This document shows, piece after piece, positions 9,162 to 19,011 of a stretch of DNA of 64,000 nucleotides. The DNA is taken from the NCBI RefSeq assembly GCF_003952385.1, contig NZ_CP034444.1:3782001-3846000 (forward strand), written 5' to 3'. Position numbers and translations under genes: made by a program. The notes under the pieces are model-generated. The model was given only the letters and a program-made list of their open reading frames with translations. It made no database searches and was not told the origin of the DNA. Source of the stretch: Mesorhizobium sp. M1D.F.Ca.ET.043.01.1.1. GTDB taxonomy: Bacteria; Pseudomonadota; Alphaproteobacteria; Rhizobiales; Rhizobiaceae. Position 1 is the stretch's first letter; each line of letters starts with the position of its first letter.

Positions 9162-12100
9162 CTATGTCGATGCCAGGTTGCGCTGGGCGCGATCGATGGC
9201 TTCATCCAGCCGGGAGCGTGAAATCGCCGCAAGTCGCTCGACACCGAGCAGACGTGCAAGGTCGAGAGCGGGGTCGGACTGTTCCAGAATGTCCTCGTTC
9301 GCAACGACGACAGCGGCCAGCTCGGCGATTGGAATGTCGGCAATGGACCGGCGGGCATCGGCATCGAACGGCATGCGATAATCAAGCAGGTCGACCACCG
9401 TCCCTCTCTTCCATAGGAAGCTGCCGCTGGATTCTTCAGTTCTATCGAACTCGCGCAGATGCAGGTCGATCCGCTCCCGAATCTTGTTGCCCGTTCTGAG
9501 CCAGCCATGCGCCCGTGCGATGCGCTGCGCAAGGACGTCATCTCGCAGAGGTCCTTCCTGCTCGATCACCGCGTCGACCATGGACCGCAGCGTGCCTCGG
9601 TAGACGAAGTCATAAAACTGATCCGGGCTGGTGGAAAATCCGGTTAGATCAGTCAGGCGATAACGGCCGCCCGTCGGTACGGTATCATGCGTCGAATGCG
9701 CGGCCGCAGGCAAAATTCCTGCAGATGCCGATGGGCGCTCTCCCGTCGCGAGGGGAGCGGCGACAAGTTCTGGCTCTGATTTTATCGACGGATGTTCCGG
9801 TTCGCCGGCCGATGCTAGGTCTTCGGCTGGCAATGGGTCCATGGGGTCGACCTTATGTCCCATGTCCCAATGGATCGCGGCTTCACTTTCCTGTTGTTCA
9901 GCCTGTTTGCGACGGCTTTCCTCGAGCAGCGCGGCCAGGCTGGCATGAAGCCTCTCGGTGCAACCTTCGAGATCAAACCACCAATCGGTTGACCATACCC
10001 GGACAATGTTCCACCCGAGGCCGCGCAGGACCTGCTCGCGGACCTTGTCTCGATCTCGCGCCGTGGCAGAACTGTGATAGGTCGCGCCGTCGCATTCGAC
10101 CCCAGCCAGATAGGCGCCGGCGAGATCGGGATGCCGGATCCCTATATCCACTCGAAAGCCCGAAATGCCGACTTGAGGAACGATGGTCCATCCGCGCTTC
10201 TCAAGCTCGGCAGCGACGGCCTCCTCGAAAGGGGATTCCAGGGCTCCGACCGATCCGCGTTCCTGCGCTGGCAATGCCACAGCGCCGCGTTCGGCAAAAT
10301 CGAGAAAGGCTTTGAGATGCTGTACGCCGATCGCTTTGGTTCGGTTGGGGTCGATCTGGTCGGCGGCAAAACCTGAAAATACGATCAGTTCCTGCCGCGC
10401 ACGCGTCACCGCGACATTCAGCCGGCGTTCGCCGCCGTCCCGATTCAGCGCGCCGAAATCCATGCTGCGCTTGCCGGCATTATCTTGCGAAAAGGTGATC
10501 GAAAACAGGATTATGTCACGCTCGTCCCCTTGGACATTTTCCAGATTCTTGACGATGGCGGGCTCAATACGCTCGTCGGCAAAGAACCATTCAAGCTCCG
10601 GCTCTGTCTGGCGTGCCTTGTCGAAAAGGTCGAGGATGAGCGACTGCTGTTGCGCGTTGAAAGTGATGACTCCGAGCGTGGGTCGGTCCTTTTCCGGTAG
10701 GGCCAGCCAACGCCGCATCCTGCTGACCGCCTCGTCGGTTACCGCTTGGGCTTCGATTCGATTGGTGCGGCTTTTGCCACGGTCATAGATGCCGGTCGTG
10801 ATTTTTCGCAGCTGAACTGCCCGATCTTCCACCGTTGGCGAAGGGAATGTGATGAGCCGGTTCTGATAGTAGTGATGGTTGGAAAAGGCGATCAGCGACT
10901 CATTGCGGCTACGATAATGCCAGCGCAGGTCACGTACCGGGATGCCGGCCGCTTTGGCTTCGTCGAGAATGCTCTCAAGATCCTTTTCGTGTTCGACGAC
11001 TTCCTCGTCCTCCTCGTTGCGGCCAAAGAAATTGGTGGGCGGCAACTGCTTGGGATCGCCTACGATTATGGTTTGATGGGCTCGCGCGATGGCACCGACG
11101 GCGTCCCAGGTGGTGATCTGCGATGCTTCGTCGAAAATCACCACGTCGAACAGGGCTTGGTCGGGCGGTAGATATTGAGCGATTGAAAGAGGGGACATCA
11201 GCATGCACGGCGCGAGCTTGGCAAAGCTCGTCGGCATCGCGCCAATCATCTCGCGGATTGACCGGCTGGGCCGCTGCAATTCCATCTGATGGCGCAACAG
11301 GCCCAACTCGGAATTGCGCGGGACGCCTTGCACAGCCGGCAAACCATGAGCGATGGCACTGATGACGCGAAGGCTTGCTTGAGCGCGGACAAGATCGTCG
11401 ATTTCCCGGAAATCTTCGATGGCGTGCTCGTGCTGGAAGCGACGGAAATTCCGCAGCACCGGATCGGCATCCAGCGTGGCCGGCAGCCACCAGCGTACAT
11501 AGGCCAGGCGGAACGCGGATTGAGCTTCAGCTGGTCGCACTAGACCCGCCTCGATATCGTCGACCAACGCTCCCAGATTGTGACTGACAGCCCTGCGACG
11601 AATGCCGCACCACGAAGTCCAGTCCCGGAGAAGATGACGGGCGTCGAGCAAGTCTCCCATCGCAGTCGTCAATTCGGTCAGCGGGTTATCATGTTCTGCC
11701 CAAGAAGGCGTCTTTCCAGCAGGGATCGCAAATTGGGTCTTGGCAGCCTCGAATGCTGCAGAAGCCGCAAGGAAGCGGGCTGCCCCATAGCGCATCGTGC
11801 TATCTGCTGCACCGCTTCGCAGGCTCGGGGCGGTTGCTTGCAGGAGCGCTTTGAAATCCTCCGTGCCGAGGCCGGGCAGGCGTAGCGTCTGTCGAAGCCT
11901 TTCGGCCATCGAGAGTATCTGATCGATACGGTGGGTGTCGGTATCAAGTGCGGCAAATCCGATCGGCTTCCCAGATAGGATGTTGGCTTCGACAGTGGCC
12001 CGGCGGTCCTGCATCAGGCGCAACAGCAGCAAGTCGTGCTGAGGATCGGCTACCCCCTCTGTGACATAGCCTTGAAGCAGCTTCTGGACTTTGCGTTTGC

Positions 12101-15100
12101 CCAACTGACTGTTTGGCCAGAATGCAGAAGCGGCCTGCTGCCATTGCTGCTCTATGTCCTCCACCCGTATGCGCGCAACGGCAGCCTCGTCATAGCGGGC
12201 CGACAGGTCCTTGCGAGACTTGCGATAGTCTCCGATTGCCTCATTGAGAGTGGCGAGGGCTCCCCGCAACTGGGCGAAATCTCGATCAAAGACAATGCTG
12301 ACGTCATAGCCGGCACTGTCCTGGAGTGCCGCTGCTAGTTTTCGCAGCGCTTCGAGCTCCGCTTTTGACGCGTCGCCTTTGGCGCGCAGGCCGATGCTCA
12401 CCAGGAAGGCGTCGAGTGCGGTCGCTAGAACCTCGGACGCATTCTTGAGGGTCTTTGCCCCTTCGAGCAAATTGTCCTGCCAGCCTGACGTCCACTCGGT
12501 GACATCTATAAGACGCAAGACCGACCGCATCTCCACCGACTGAAATGCGAGACCTGTTTCGGCGGCAATATGCTCCAGCGCCAGCCGGTTTGCCTCGTCA
12601 TGGGAATCGCGCGATGGCCAGGACAATCTCGGAGCGTGCTGCCGCTTGTTCTTGAGAGCGATGCCGAGCGCCAGATAAGGCGTCAGACCATTGACATGGT
12701 GCCGATGCAGCGCTTCGACATAGGCATTCAGTTCGTCGCGACGGACGCGAAGCCGCTCGTTGATCGCAATCCACTCCGCTGCGTCCACGCGCACGCCGCT
12801 TTCCCAGCTGATCCTGAGCTGGGTGAGAAAGTTGCGTCGGTCCGCCTTGCTGGAATGGAGTTCGAGACAATGCGCGCCCAGGCCATGTTCGCGCAGGCGG
12901 CGATACACCACATCGAGCGCCGCCGTCTTCTCGGCCACAAACAGCACGGTTTTGCCAACTGAAAGACAGTTGGCAATCATGTTGGCAATGGTCTGGCTCT
13001 TGCCAGTGCCGGGAGGACCGATGATGACAAAATCGCGACCCTCAGCGGCGGCAAGACTTGCGGCGGTCTGTGAGGAGTCGGCCGGCAGCAGCAAAACCAT
13101 GTCGGACGGGGCATAGTGCCGGTCGAGTTCGCGCTCGTCGCGGAATGATGCGCCATTGCCCTCGAAAGCTATCTCCGGCGTGTCGATCAGATGGCGCACG
13201 ACACGGTTTTCGCGCAGCGCATCGGTACGCTCGACCAGATCCTTCCACATGAGAAACTTGGCGAAGGAAAAGGTCGACAGCGCCGTCTCGTCCACCACCT
13301 CCATGCCGGGGACGTCGCGCACTGCCTGGCGCATAAGACCGAGCAGCCTCGGCACATCAACGCCGCTTTCGTCCTCGGGCAGCTCACCGGAAAACTGTGG
13401 CAGTTTGAGCTCGAAGTCGCGTTCGAGAAACTGCAACAAGGTTGCGTTGAATCGCGGTTCATCTTCATGGAAGCGCAAGGTAAAATGCGATGTTGCGCTG
13501 CGGCGCTCGATTTTGACCGGTACGAGCAGCAATGGCGCGCGATAGCTGCGCTCGTCCTCGGCCTTCTTCTTCCAGCGCAGGAAGCCGACCGCCAGGAAGA
13601 GCGTATTCGCGCCGCCCTCGGCAAAATCGTTGCGCACTTGCCGGTAAAGATCGATCAGCCGGGATTCCAATTGACGCCCATCGAGCGTCGACGGGAGCTC
13701 GTCGCGCAGAAGCGCTTCCGCGGCAAAGCCACGCTGGAGGTCACGTCCGTGCACCTCGCGATAGAGGACAGCATCCCGCTCGCCCAGTGGATTCTGTTCG
13801 GGGAGCGAAATCAGCCGGATCGAAGCGCCTGCCATCAGACGGTCCTCGAGGTAGCCGACGTCAGTACAAAGAAACGGAATTGTCTTCTTGGAGTCCGGAA
13901 AATTGAGCAGGCGGTTCCGCAGTGTCAAATCGAGGAGCTTTTTCTGCCAGCGGTCGATCCGTCCGGCCGCTGTCGTCGGCTTTACCTCGACGATCTCGAC
14001 CGGCAGGGCTACCACGGCCGGTGCGGCTGGCAACGGCAACGCGATTTCGGTTGCCGCCTCTGCATCCACGCTGCGGCGCGTCGGTTCGTGCGAAGCAAGC
14101 GGTGTGATGCCGCCGCTGCGCGAGCGGCGTATATCGATGGCTGCGACAAAGGTGGCTACCTGCGTTTCGTCGAGCCGCTGTTCGATTGCGTGTTGGGCAG
14201 CCTCCAACGTCATCGCCGGCCGATGCGTCACGCCTGTCGTCTCAAACACGATGAGTTCGCGCGATGCCAGCGCCTTGCGGACCTCCATGGCATCGGGTTC
14301 AATGGCGTTGGCGAGCGTCCTTTGTGTCATCCAGACGCCGACGGCCGCGTGTCCCTGAAACATCAAAACGACGGGATGCAAGCCCGTCGCCTCCAGGGCG
14401 GACGCGAATAACAGACTGGTATCGAGACAGGTTGCCAGCTTTTCTGCCGTAATAATTGAGGGACGTCGAATTTTTTGGCCGCGGCTTTCGAAGCTCGCAG
14501 GTGGCTCTGCATAATGCAGCGATAGGCCAGCAATGGCCGAATAAATTGCGGCCGCCAGCATGAATGCGCGTTGCGGATTGCCGCTTTGATAGCCATCGAG
14601 GCTGGAAGGATGACCATGCGCTGCGAGCAGCTCCGCTGCGGAACGCAGCAGTCCTGCGATCGCCGGGTCGTTCGGCATGACGAATGCGGCGAGCAATTGC
14701 GCCATATCGACGACGCCACCCCATTCGTCGCGGGCAAGCAGGCGCACCGCAACGCGCTGCTCGGCCAGCACTGCGCCTCCTGAGGTTAGGCGCAACGTTA
14801 TCTCCCCGCGCTCAGCCTCGTTGAGACCGGCCAGATAGCCGGCGTCGAGATCGATTTTTCGATCGCTTAAGGGAAGCCGGTCGCCAGCAACGATCCGATC
14901 AATTGTCCAGCTTTTGGCGCGCAAAAAAGGGGGGTTCGATGTCAGCTCGAGAGTGCATTTTTCGAAACCCTGCTGGGTCGGGTTGTTGAGCGCGATAGAC
15001 CGGATCACCGGAATAGCATTTTGGAAGGACGCATATGTAAAGCTGGCGGCGATGTCCGCCACGACTTCTATTACGGGCGCGGCTGATATACCGGCAGCAT

Positions 15101-15125
15101 CGCCAGTCTCCGAACTCGTTTCCAT
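9162..15125 (-). CDS. Giant DUF4011-helicase-Vsr-like nuclease-DUF3320 protein
   Basis: The 1987-residue protein has, in order, a novel-looking N-terminal region with a transglutaminase-like middle (about 1-370); a DUF4011 block (RIDRWQKKLLDLTLRNRL, about 385); SF1 helicase Walker A GPPGTGKSQT (about 705) and Walker B VVIFDEASQ (about 1330) with GDPKQLPP just after; a Vsr/PD-(D/E)xK nuclease (FRVDIGI, GVECDGATYHSS, about 1675); and a DUF3320 region (about 1840). Proteins of this architecture have been reported as a single-gene anti-phage factor named hhe. METSSETG at 15125 is taken as start because longer starts add a non-homologous leader. It is the first gene of a minus-strand operon with the SbcD- and SbcC-like genes. 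Confidence 0.88.
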   Translation of the reverse strand: METSSETGDAAGISAAPVIEVVADIAASFTYASFQNAIPVIRSIALNNPTQQGFEKCTLELTSNPPFLRAKSWTIDRIVAGDRLPLSDRKIDLDAGYLAGLNEAERGEITLRLTSGGAVLAEQRVAVRLLARDEWGGVVDMAQLLAAFVMPNDPAIAGLLRSAAELLAAHGHPSSLDGYQSGNPQRAFMLAAAIYSAIAGLSLHYAEPPASFESRGQKIRRPSIITAEKLATCLDTSLLFASALEATGLHPVVLMFQGHAAVGVWMTQRTLANAIEPDAMEVRKALASRELIVFETTGVTHRPAMTLEAAQHAIEQRLDETQVATFVAAIDIRRSRSGGITPLASHEPTRRSVDAEAATEIALPLPAAPAVVALPVEIVEVKPTTAAGRIDRWQKKLLDLTLRNRLLNFPDSKKTIPFLCTDVGYLEDRLMAGASIRLISLPEQNPLGERDAVLYREVHGRDLQRGFAAEALLRDELPSTLDGRQLESRLIDLYRQVRNDFAEGGANTLFLAVGFLRWKKKAEDERSYRAPLLLVPVKIERRSATSHFTLRFHEDEPRFNATLLQFLERDFELKLPQFSGELPEDESGVDVPRLLGLMRQAVRDVPGMEVVDETALSTFSFAKFLMWKDLVERTDALRENRVVRHLIDTPEIAFEGNGASFRDERELDRHYAPSDMVLLLPADSSQTAASLAAAEGRDFVIIGPPGTGKSQTIANMIANCLSVGKTVLFVAEKTAALDVVYRRLREHGLGAHCLELHSSKADRRNFLTQLRISWESGVRVDAAEWIAINERLRVRRDELNAYVEALHRHHVNGLTPYLALGIALKNKRQHAPRLSWPSRDSHDEANRLALEHIAAETGLAFQSVEMRSVLRLIDVTEWTSGWQDNLLEGAKTLKNASEVLATALDAFLVSIGLRAKGDASKAELEALRKLAAALQDSAGYDVSIVFDRDFAQLRGALATLNEAIGDYRKSRKDLSARYDEAAVARIRVEDIEQQWQQAASAFWPNSQLGKRKVQKLLQGYVTEGVADPQHDLLLLRLMQDRRATVEANILSGKPIGFAALDTDTHRIDQILSMAERLRQTLRLPGLGTEDFKALLQATAPSLRSGAADSTMRYGAARFLAASAAFEAAKTQFAIPAGKTPSWAEHDNPLTELTTAMGDLLDARHLLRDWTSWCGIRRRAVSHNLGALVDDIEAGLVRPAEAQSAFRLAYVRWWLPATLDADPVLRNFRRFQHEHAIEDFREIDDLVRAQASLRVISAIAHGLPAVQGVPRNSELGLLRHQMELQRPSRSIREMIGAMPTSFAKLAPCMLMSPLSIAQYLPPDQALFDVVIFDEASQITTWDAVGAIARAHQTIIVGDPKQLPPTNFFGRNEEDEEVVEHEKDLESILDEAKAAGIPVRDLRWHYRSRNESLIAFSNHHYYQNRLITFPSPTVEDRAVQLRKITTGIYDRGKSRTNRIEAQAVTDEAVSRMRRWLALPEKDRPTLGVITFNAQQQSLILDLFDKARQTEPELEWFFADERIEPAIVKNLENVQGDERDIILFSITFSQDNAGKRSMDFGALNRDGGERRLNVAVTRARQELIVFSGFAADQIDPNRTKAIGVQHLKAFLDFAERGAVALPAQERGSVGALESPFEEAVAAELEKRGWTIVPQVGISGFRVDIGIRHPDLAGAYLAGVECDGATYHSSATARDRDKVREQVLRGLGWNIVRVWSTDWWFDLEGCTERLHASLAALLEESRRKQAEQQESEAAIHWDMGHKVDPMDPLPAEDLASAGEPEHPSIKSEPELVAAPLATGERPSASAGILPAAAHSTHDTVPTGGRYRLTDLTGFSTSPDQFYDFVYRGTLRSMVDAVIEQEGPLRDDVLAQRIARAHGWLRTGNKIRERIDLHLREFDRTEESSGSFLWKRGTVVDLLDYRMPFDADARRSIADIPIAELAAVVVANEDILEQSDPALDLARLLGVERLAAISRSRLDEAIDRAQRNLAST

Positions 15126-15796
15126 ACCCCATCCCCTATTTTCATTTACGATAGAACTTTGCCGCCAGAATTTGAAAGTAAATTCTCGGTATGGTCGCCG
15201 CTTATGTCCAGCAGCATAGATTTCTAAAAGTGTTACCGCCCAGATAACGGTCGAAATGGAGACAGGCGATAATCGGTCGTCACGATTGGAGGGGATCCAA
15301 AAGTCGCGGAAATCGGAGCGCCGGCGCACGCTGCTGAAACCCAAGACGGGCAGGACGTCATCCGCAAATGTGTGGCGGTCCGGGCGCCATGGACCAAGCG
15401 TTGCGCGCCTATCGCGAGCGCTGTCGTGGCGCCTATCGCGGACTCGGACCCAGCCCGACAGTGACGGCGAACCTCGATCGGCCTATCGGTGAGGCGGTCG
15501 AATTCCGCCCATAGACTATCGAAAGGCACGCACTTCCAGCTCTATCTCCTCGTACGCGTTGCCGGCTACCTAAATTCGTGCGCGCGGTCCAATGCCTTTG
15601 ATTGCTGATGTCGTTGTGGAGACGTTTGATCGCTGAAGCATTTGTTTGCTGACCTAGCGGCGCGGGGGGAGGTCATTTATTGGGTACATCTCCAGCACTC
15701 TATGTGCGATCGCGAGGAAAATTTGTCCAGACAAGCGAATTCATCGAATCTGGACTAATCAATAAGTATAATGATGGTAAGATTCGGGGGGCAGGA
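15126..15796. other. Divergent intergenic region between two defence-type genes
   Basis: This 670-base stretch separates the minus-strand helicase operon from the plus-strand ABC ATPase. Short open frames occur but none has a family signature. The AT-richer parts at 15130-15180 and 15740-15790 are where promoters for the two divergent units would be expected. Confidence 0.5.
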
Positions 15797-18481
15797 ATGG
15801 CCGAGGTTGGACTTTTGGAATGGGCGGATAAGCAGCCCGACTGGATTAGGGATGCCTTAAGAAGACACGCCGCGCGGCCGGGCTTCAACCTCGAGCAGGA
15901 GGATAAGGCCGGTGTAACAGCTCGGGTCCGCCACGTCGGTGGATTTACCGCTGATCTGCCCGAATGCTCTCCGCTCTCGGCGGAGCATTTGAGGGCCAAC
16001 AGTTCGAACGAGCCGCGCGCGGTGCTTTGCTCACTCGGCCCCGTCAAGCATTTGAACCGCCTCGCCGAAGAGCAGCAACTGCGTTTCGCCACCGATGGCA
16101 TCACCATTATCTACGGCGACAATGGAAGCGGAAAGAGCGGCTATTGCCGGATCGCGAAGAAGCTTTGCCGTAGTCTGACGGCGGATGATCTTCTTGGCAA
16201 CGTGTTCGAGATCGGCACCAAACCGCCAGCCGAAGTGCTTGTCCGGTTTCTCGAAGAGGGTGCTACGGAACCGACCCCCATAACCTGGAAGGACGGAACG
16301 CTGCCCCCCGCGTCAATTGCACGGATCTCCGTTTTCGACTCCGCGAACGCTCGCCTCTACGTCGATAAGCAAAACCGTATCGGTTTTCTGCCCGCAGCCA
16401 TCGCGCTTCTCGAAAGCCATGGACGTCACCGCACCGAGCTCGAAGCCGACTTCCGGGAAGAAATCAAAGCGATCGAAAAGAACCTAAAGACACCATTGCC
16501 GAGTGGGTACACAGCTGCCGGCGCGGTCGTAAAGCTGCTGGCTCGTCTCGAAATCAAGTCAAAGGACGTGATGCCTTCCGCAGCCGAAATCAAAAACCTC
16601 GCTGCCCTCTCAGAGCAGGACATGGCTGATCTCGCTGGCCTCGAACAGGCTCTGGCAAGCGACCCTTCAACGATGGCGACAAAGCGTCGGCGTGCCAAGG
16701 CGGCCTTGGAAAAACTGCTGACTGCATCTGAACAGATCGACGCGGCTCTCTCAGCGGCGGCCCTCGAGATTTATCGCAATCTATATGCAACAGCCGATTC
16801 TACAGCGCAGGCTGCACAACTTGCCGCCTCAGGAGCGTTCGCGACTATGCCGTTGAGCGGCGTTGGGCTTTCTCCCTGGCGGTATATGTTCGACCATGCA
16901 CGAGCCTATTTAGCGAGCGTCACTGGCATCGATCATCAGCACTTGCCAGATCAGGAAGGCGATCGTTGCATGCTCTGCCAGGAGCCGATGACGGCGGACG
17001 CCGCGGGGCGGATCCAATCCTTCAATGACTTCGTAACGGGCGCCGCAAATAAGGCGGCGCAAGTCGCATCTATTGCCCATGAAGAGGCCCTGCGCCAAAT
17101 CAAAGGACTCACCATTGCGACCGGGGAGGCGGTTGAGGCGGCTCTCGGAGAGTTTGGCGATCTGTCCGCCGCACGCAAGGCGATGGTGGCCCTGATCTCG
17201 GCATATTATGTCGAGGCAGGTAAAAGGCGTGATGCAATTGTCGTTGCGGCTGCGCTGTCCGAGTACGCTGCGTTCCCGCAACTTGCGGCGCCAGTTGCAT
17301 CGAAACTCCGAACGGAGGCGGAGGCGCTAGAGGCCGAAGCGCTGACGGACGACAAGGCAGCGGCCGACGACGGGAACCGCGCTACCGATCGAGCTCGTCG
17401 CGATACACTCAAGGATCGGAAAAAACTGGGCGACGATCTCACCATCGTTCTCGCGCGCTTGGCGAATCTCGAAGAGCGGCGCAAGCTTCTCTCATGCTGC
17501 GATGCTGTCGAAACAGGCTCGGTGTCACGGCAGATGACGTCGCTTCGACGAAGCCTCGTCATGCAGGATCTCGAAAAGCGCGTCGTCGCCGAGATTGAGA
17601 CTCTGGCGTTAACGCACATCCCGTTCGCAGTTAATGATCGTAGTCAAGATGGGCAGAGCTATTTCGAGGTCGGGCTCAACGCGGCAAAAGCGATCTCAAA
17701 CAGCAAGGTCTTAAGCGAAGGAGAGCAGCGCGCGCTTGCCCTGGCCTGTTTCTTAGCCGAGGTCGGAGGAGACACATCGCGTCAAGGCATGATCATCGAC
17801 GACCCCGTGTCATCTCTCGACCATGTTCGGATCAGGCGGGTCGCGGCAAGGCTCGTAAAAGAAGCGGCCACAGGACGTCAGATTATTATTTTCACCCATA
17901 ATCTTCTGTTCTTCAACGAGGTGGTTGACGCAGCTGCGCAGGCCAATCCGCCGATTCCCCTTGTTCGAAACTACATCAACAAGTCCGAATCTGCCGGTTT
18001 TGGCTTGATTAGCGAAACTGACGAGCCGTGGATCGCACAGTCTGTCACGAAGCGCATCGAGACTCTCAAGACGCGCCTGAAGAGCTTCGACGGCGCCACT
18101 GATTTCACCACCGATGCTTGGCGAAGGTCAGCGAAGGATTTCTACAGCGATCTTCGGGAAACCTGGGAGAGGCTCGTTGAAGAAATCCTGCTCGGTAAAG
18201 TCGTCGAGCGATTTAACAGCGATGTCAAGACACAGAGCCTGAAGGGTGTGGTGGTCGAGGACGAAGACCACAAGCGAATCTATTGGGCCATGAAGCGAGT
18301 TTCGGAGCGTTCTGGACATGACATGGCGTCCGCCAAGGCCATTCCAGTTCCAACACCAAACGATATGAAGAGCGATCTTGATGGAATTGACCAATATCGT
18401 ATCGACACCACCAAACGAAAAAAGGATGCCGAAAAGCGCCGGATTGAATTCGAACAGCCTCCCAAGGCGACTGTACTCTAG
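15797..18481 (+). CDS. RloC/PrrC-style ABC ATPase with HEPN-like C-terminus
   Basis: The 894-residue protein has Walker A GDNGSGKSGY (about residue 107), a coiled-coil middle with a CMLC zinc pair (about 391), the signature LSEGEQRALALA (about 640), Walker B MIIDDPVSSLD (about 665) and an H-loop IIIFTHN. This is the AAA_13/RloC pattern. The C-terminal helical part contains RVSERSGH at 834-841, an R-x6-H motif as found in HEPN RNases, following LRETWERLVEE. I infer a stress- or phage-activated RNase (anticodon-nuclease type). MAEVGLL at 15797 is chosen as start because of the purine-rich GGGGGGCAGGA before it. It is monocistronic and divergent from the helicase operon. Confidence 0.75.
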   Translation: MAEVGLLEWADKQPDWIRDALRRHAARPGFNLEQEDKAGVTARVRHVGGFTADLPECSPLSAEHLRANSSNEPRAVLCSLGPVKHLNRLAEEQQLRFATDGITIIYGDNGSGKSGYCRIAKKLCRSLTADDLLGNVFEIGTKPPAEVLVRFLEEGATEPTPITWKDGTLPPASIARISVFDSANARLYVDKQNRIGFLPAAIALLESHGRHRTELEADFREEIKAIEKNLKTPLPSGYTAAGAVVKLLARLEIKSKDVMPSAAEIKNLAALSEQDMADLAGLEQALASDPSTMATKRRRAKAALEKLLTASEQIDAALSAAALEIYRNLYATADSTAQAAQLAASGAFATMPLSGVGLSPWRYMFDHARAYLASVTGIDHQHLPDQEGDRCMLCQEPMTADAAGRIQSFNDFVTGAANKAAQVASIAHEEALRQIKGLTIATGEAVEAALGEFGDLSAARKAMVALISAYYVEAGKRRDAIVVAAALSEYAAFPQLAAPVASKLRTEAEALEAEALTDDKAAADDGNRATDRARRDTLKDRKKLGDDLTIVLARLANLEERRKLLSCCDAVETGSVSRQMTSLRRSLVMQDLEKRVVAEIETLALTHIPFAVNDRSQDGQSYFEVGLNAAKAISNSKVLSEGEQRALALACFLAEVGGDTSRQGMIIDDPVSSLDHVRIRRVAARLVKEAATGRQIIIFTHNLLFFNEVVDAAAQANPPIPLVRNYINKSESAGFGLISETDEPWIAQSVTKRIETLKTRLKSFDGATDFTTDAWRRSAKDFYSDLRETWERLVEEILLGKVVERFNSDVKTQSLKGVVVEDEDHKRIYWAMKRVSERSGHDMASAKAIPVPTPNDMKSDLDGIDQYRIDTTKRKKDAEKRRIEFEQPPKATVL

Positions 18482-18502
18482 CCTAATGACTATTGTCGTG
18501 TA

Positions 18503-18832
18503 TTACTGGCCCTCACTGGCTTCATCCTGCTGCGCATGCCGGTGTCCGCCTGCCGCGGGCGAAGCCGACGTGACGAGGAAGTATCGCGAGGGCGCCAAGC
18601 CATCAATGGCTGTGCGCTCGCTCTTCATCTTGGATTTCAGCGCCGAGAAGCCTGACCGCTGGTAGTGCTTCGCCTGCACAATGTCGCCGCCGGCAAGGGC
18701 ATGTCGACCATCCATCGCGTCGTCCGGTCCCTCGGGAAAGGCCTCGAAACGCTTGTCGATCTCGCGACCTACGAGGTCGCGGGCCAAATCCTCAAACTCG
18801 TTATGGGACAAACTCGAGAAATCATAAGCCAT
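18503..18832 (-). pseudogene. Mrr-like restriction endonuclease fragment
   Basis: The frame from MAYDFSSLSHNEFEDLARDL shows the N-terminal helix of Mrr-type nuclease domains, followed by EGPDDAMDGRHA, VQAKHY and RYFLVTSASP. The catalytic core E...D...QAK is visible, with a likely one-residue loss before QAK (family members read IIxQAKHY). After VTSA the frame runs into unrelated residues and stops, so the large C-terminal part normally present (often a STAND-type NTPase) is gone. It lies convergent to the ABC-HEPN gene and is a leftover of another defence gene. Confidence 0.65.
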
Positions 18833-19011
18833 GCGCCCAGATTGAGTGCCCATTTGGTGGGCAGACAAGCAACCGGGGGCACAATTGCGTCGTGCCTCTC
18901 CATTACCAACAAAAAGATAAACGCGCTTTCCAGGCGATGCGGTCGGATGATCGTTTCGCGCTTGGCAAAAGCGAACGGATTAGTCTATGGCTCTCGGCGG
19001 GGGGGCGAGTT

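Noticed and set aside
8669..9499. Plus-strand frame antisense to the SbcD-like gene
   Set aside because: Same reason: opposite-strand open frame from GC bias, no signature.
13191..14411. Long plus-strand frame of about 400 codons antisense to the helicase
   Set aside because: It is a shadow of the high-GC helicase gene and has no motif of its own.
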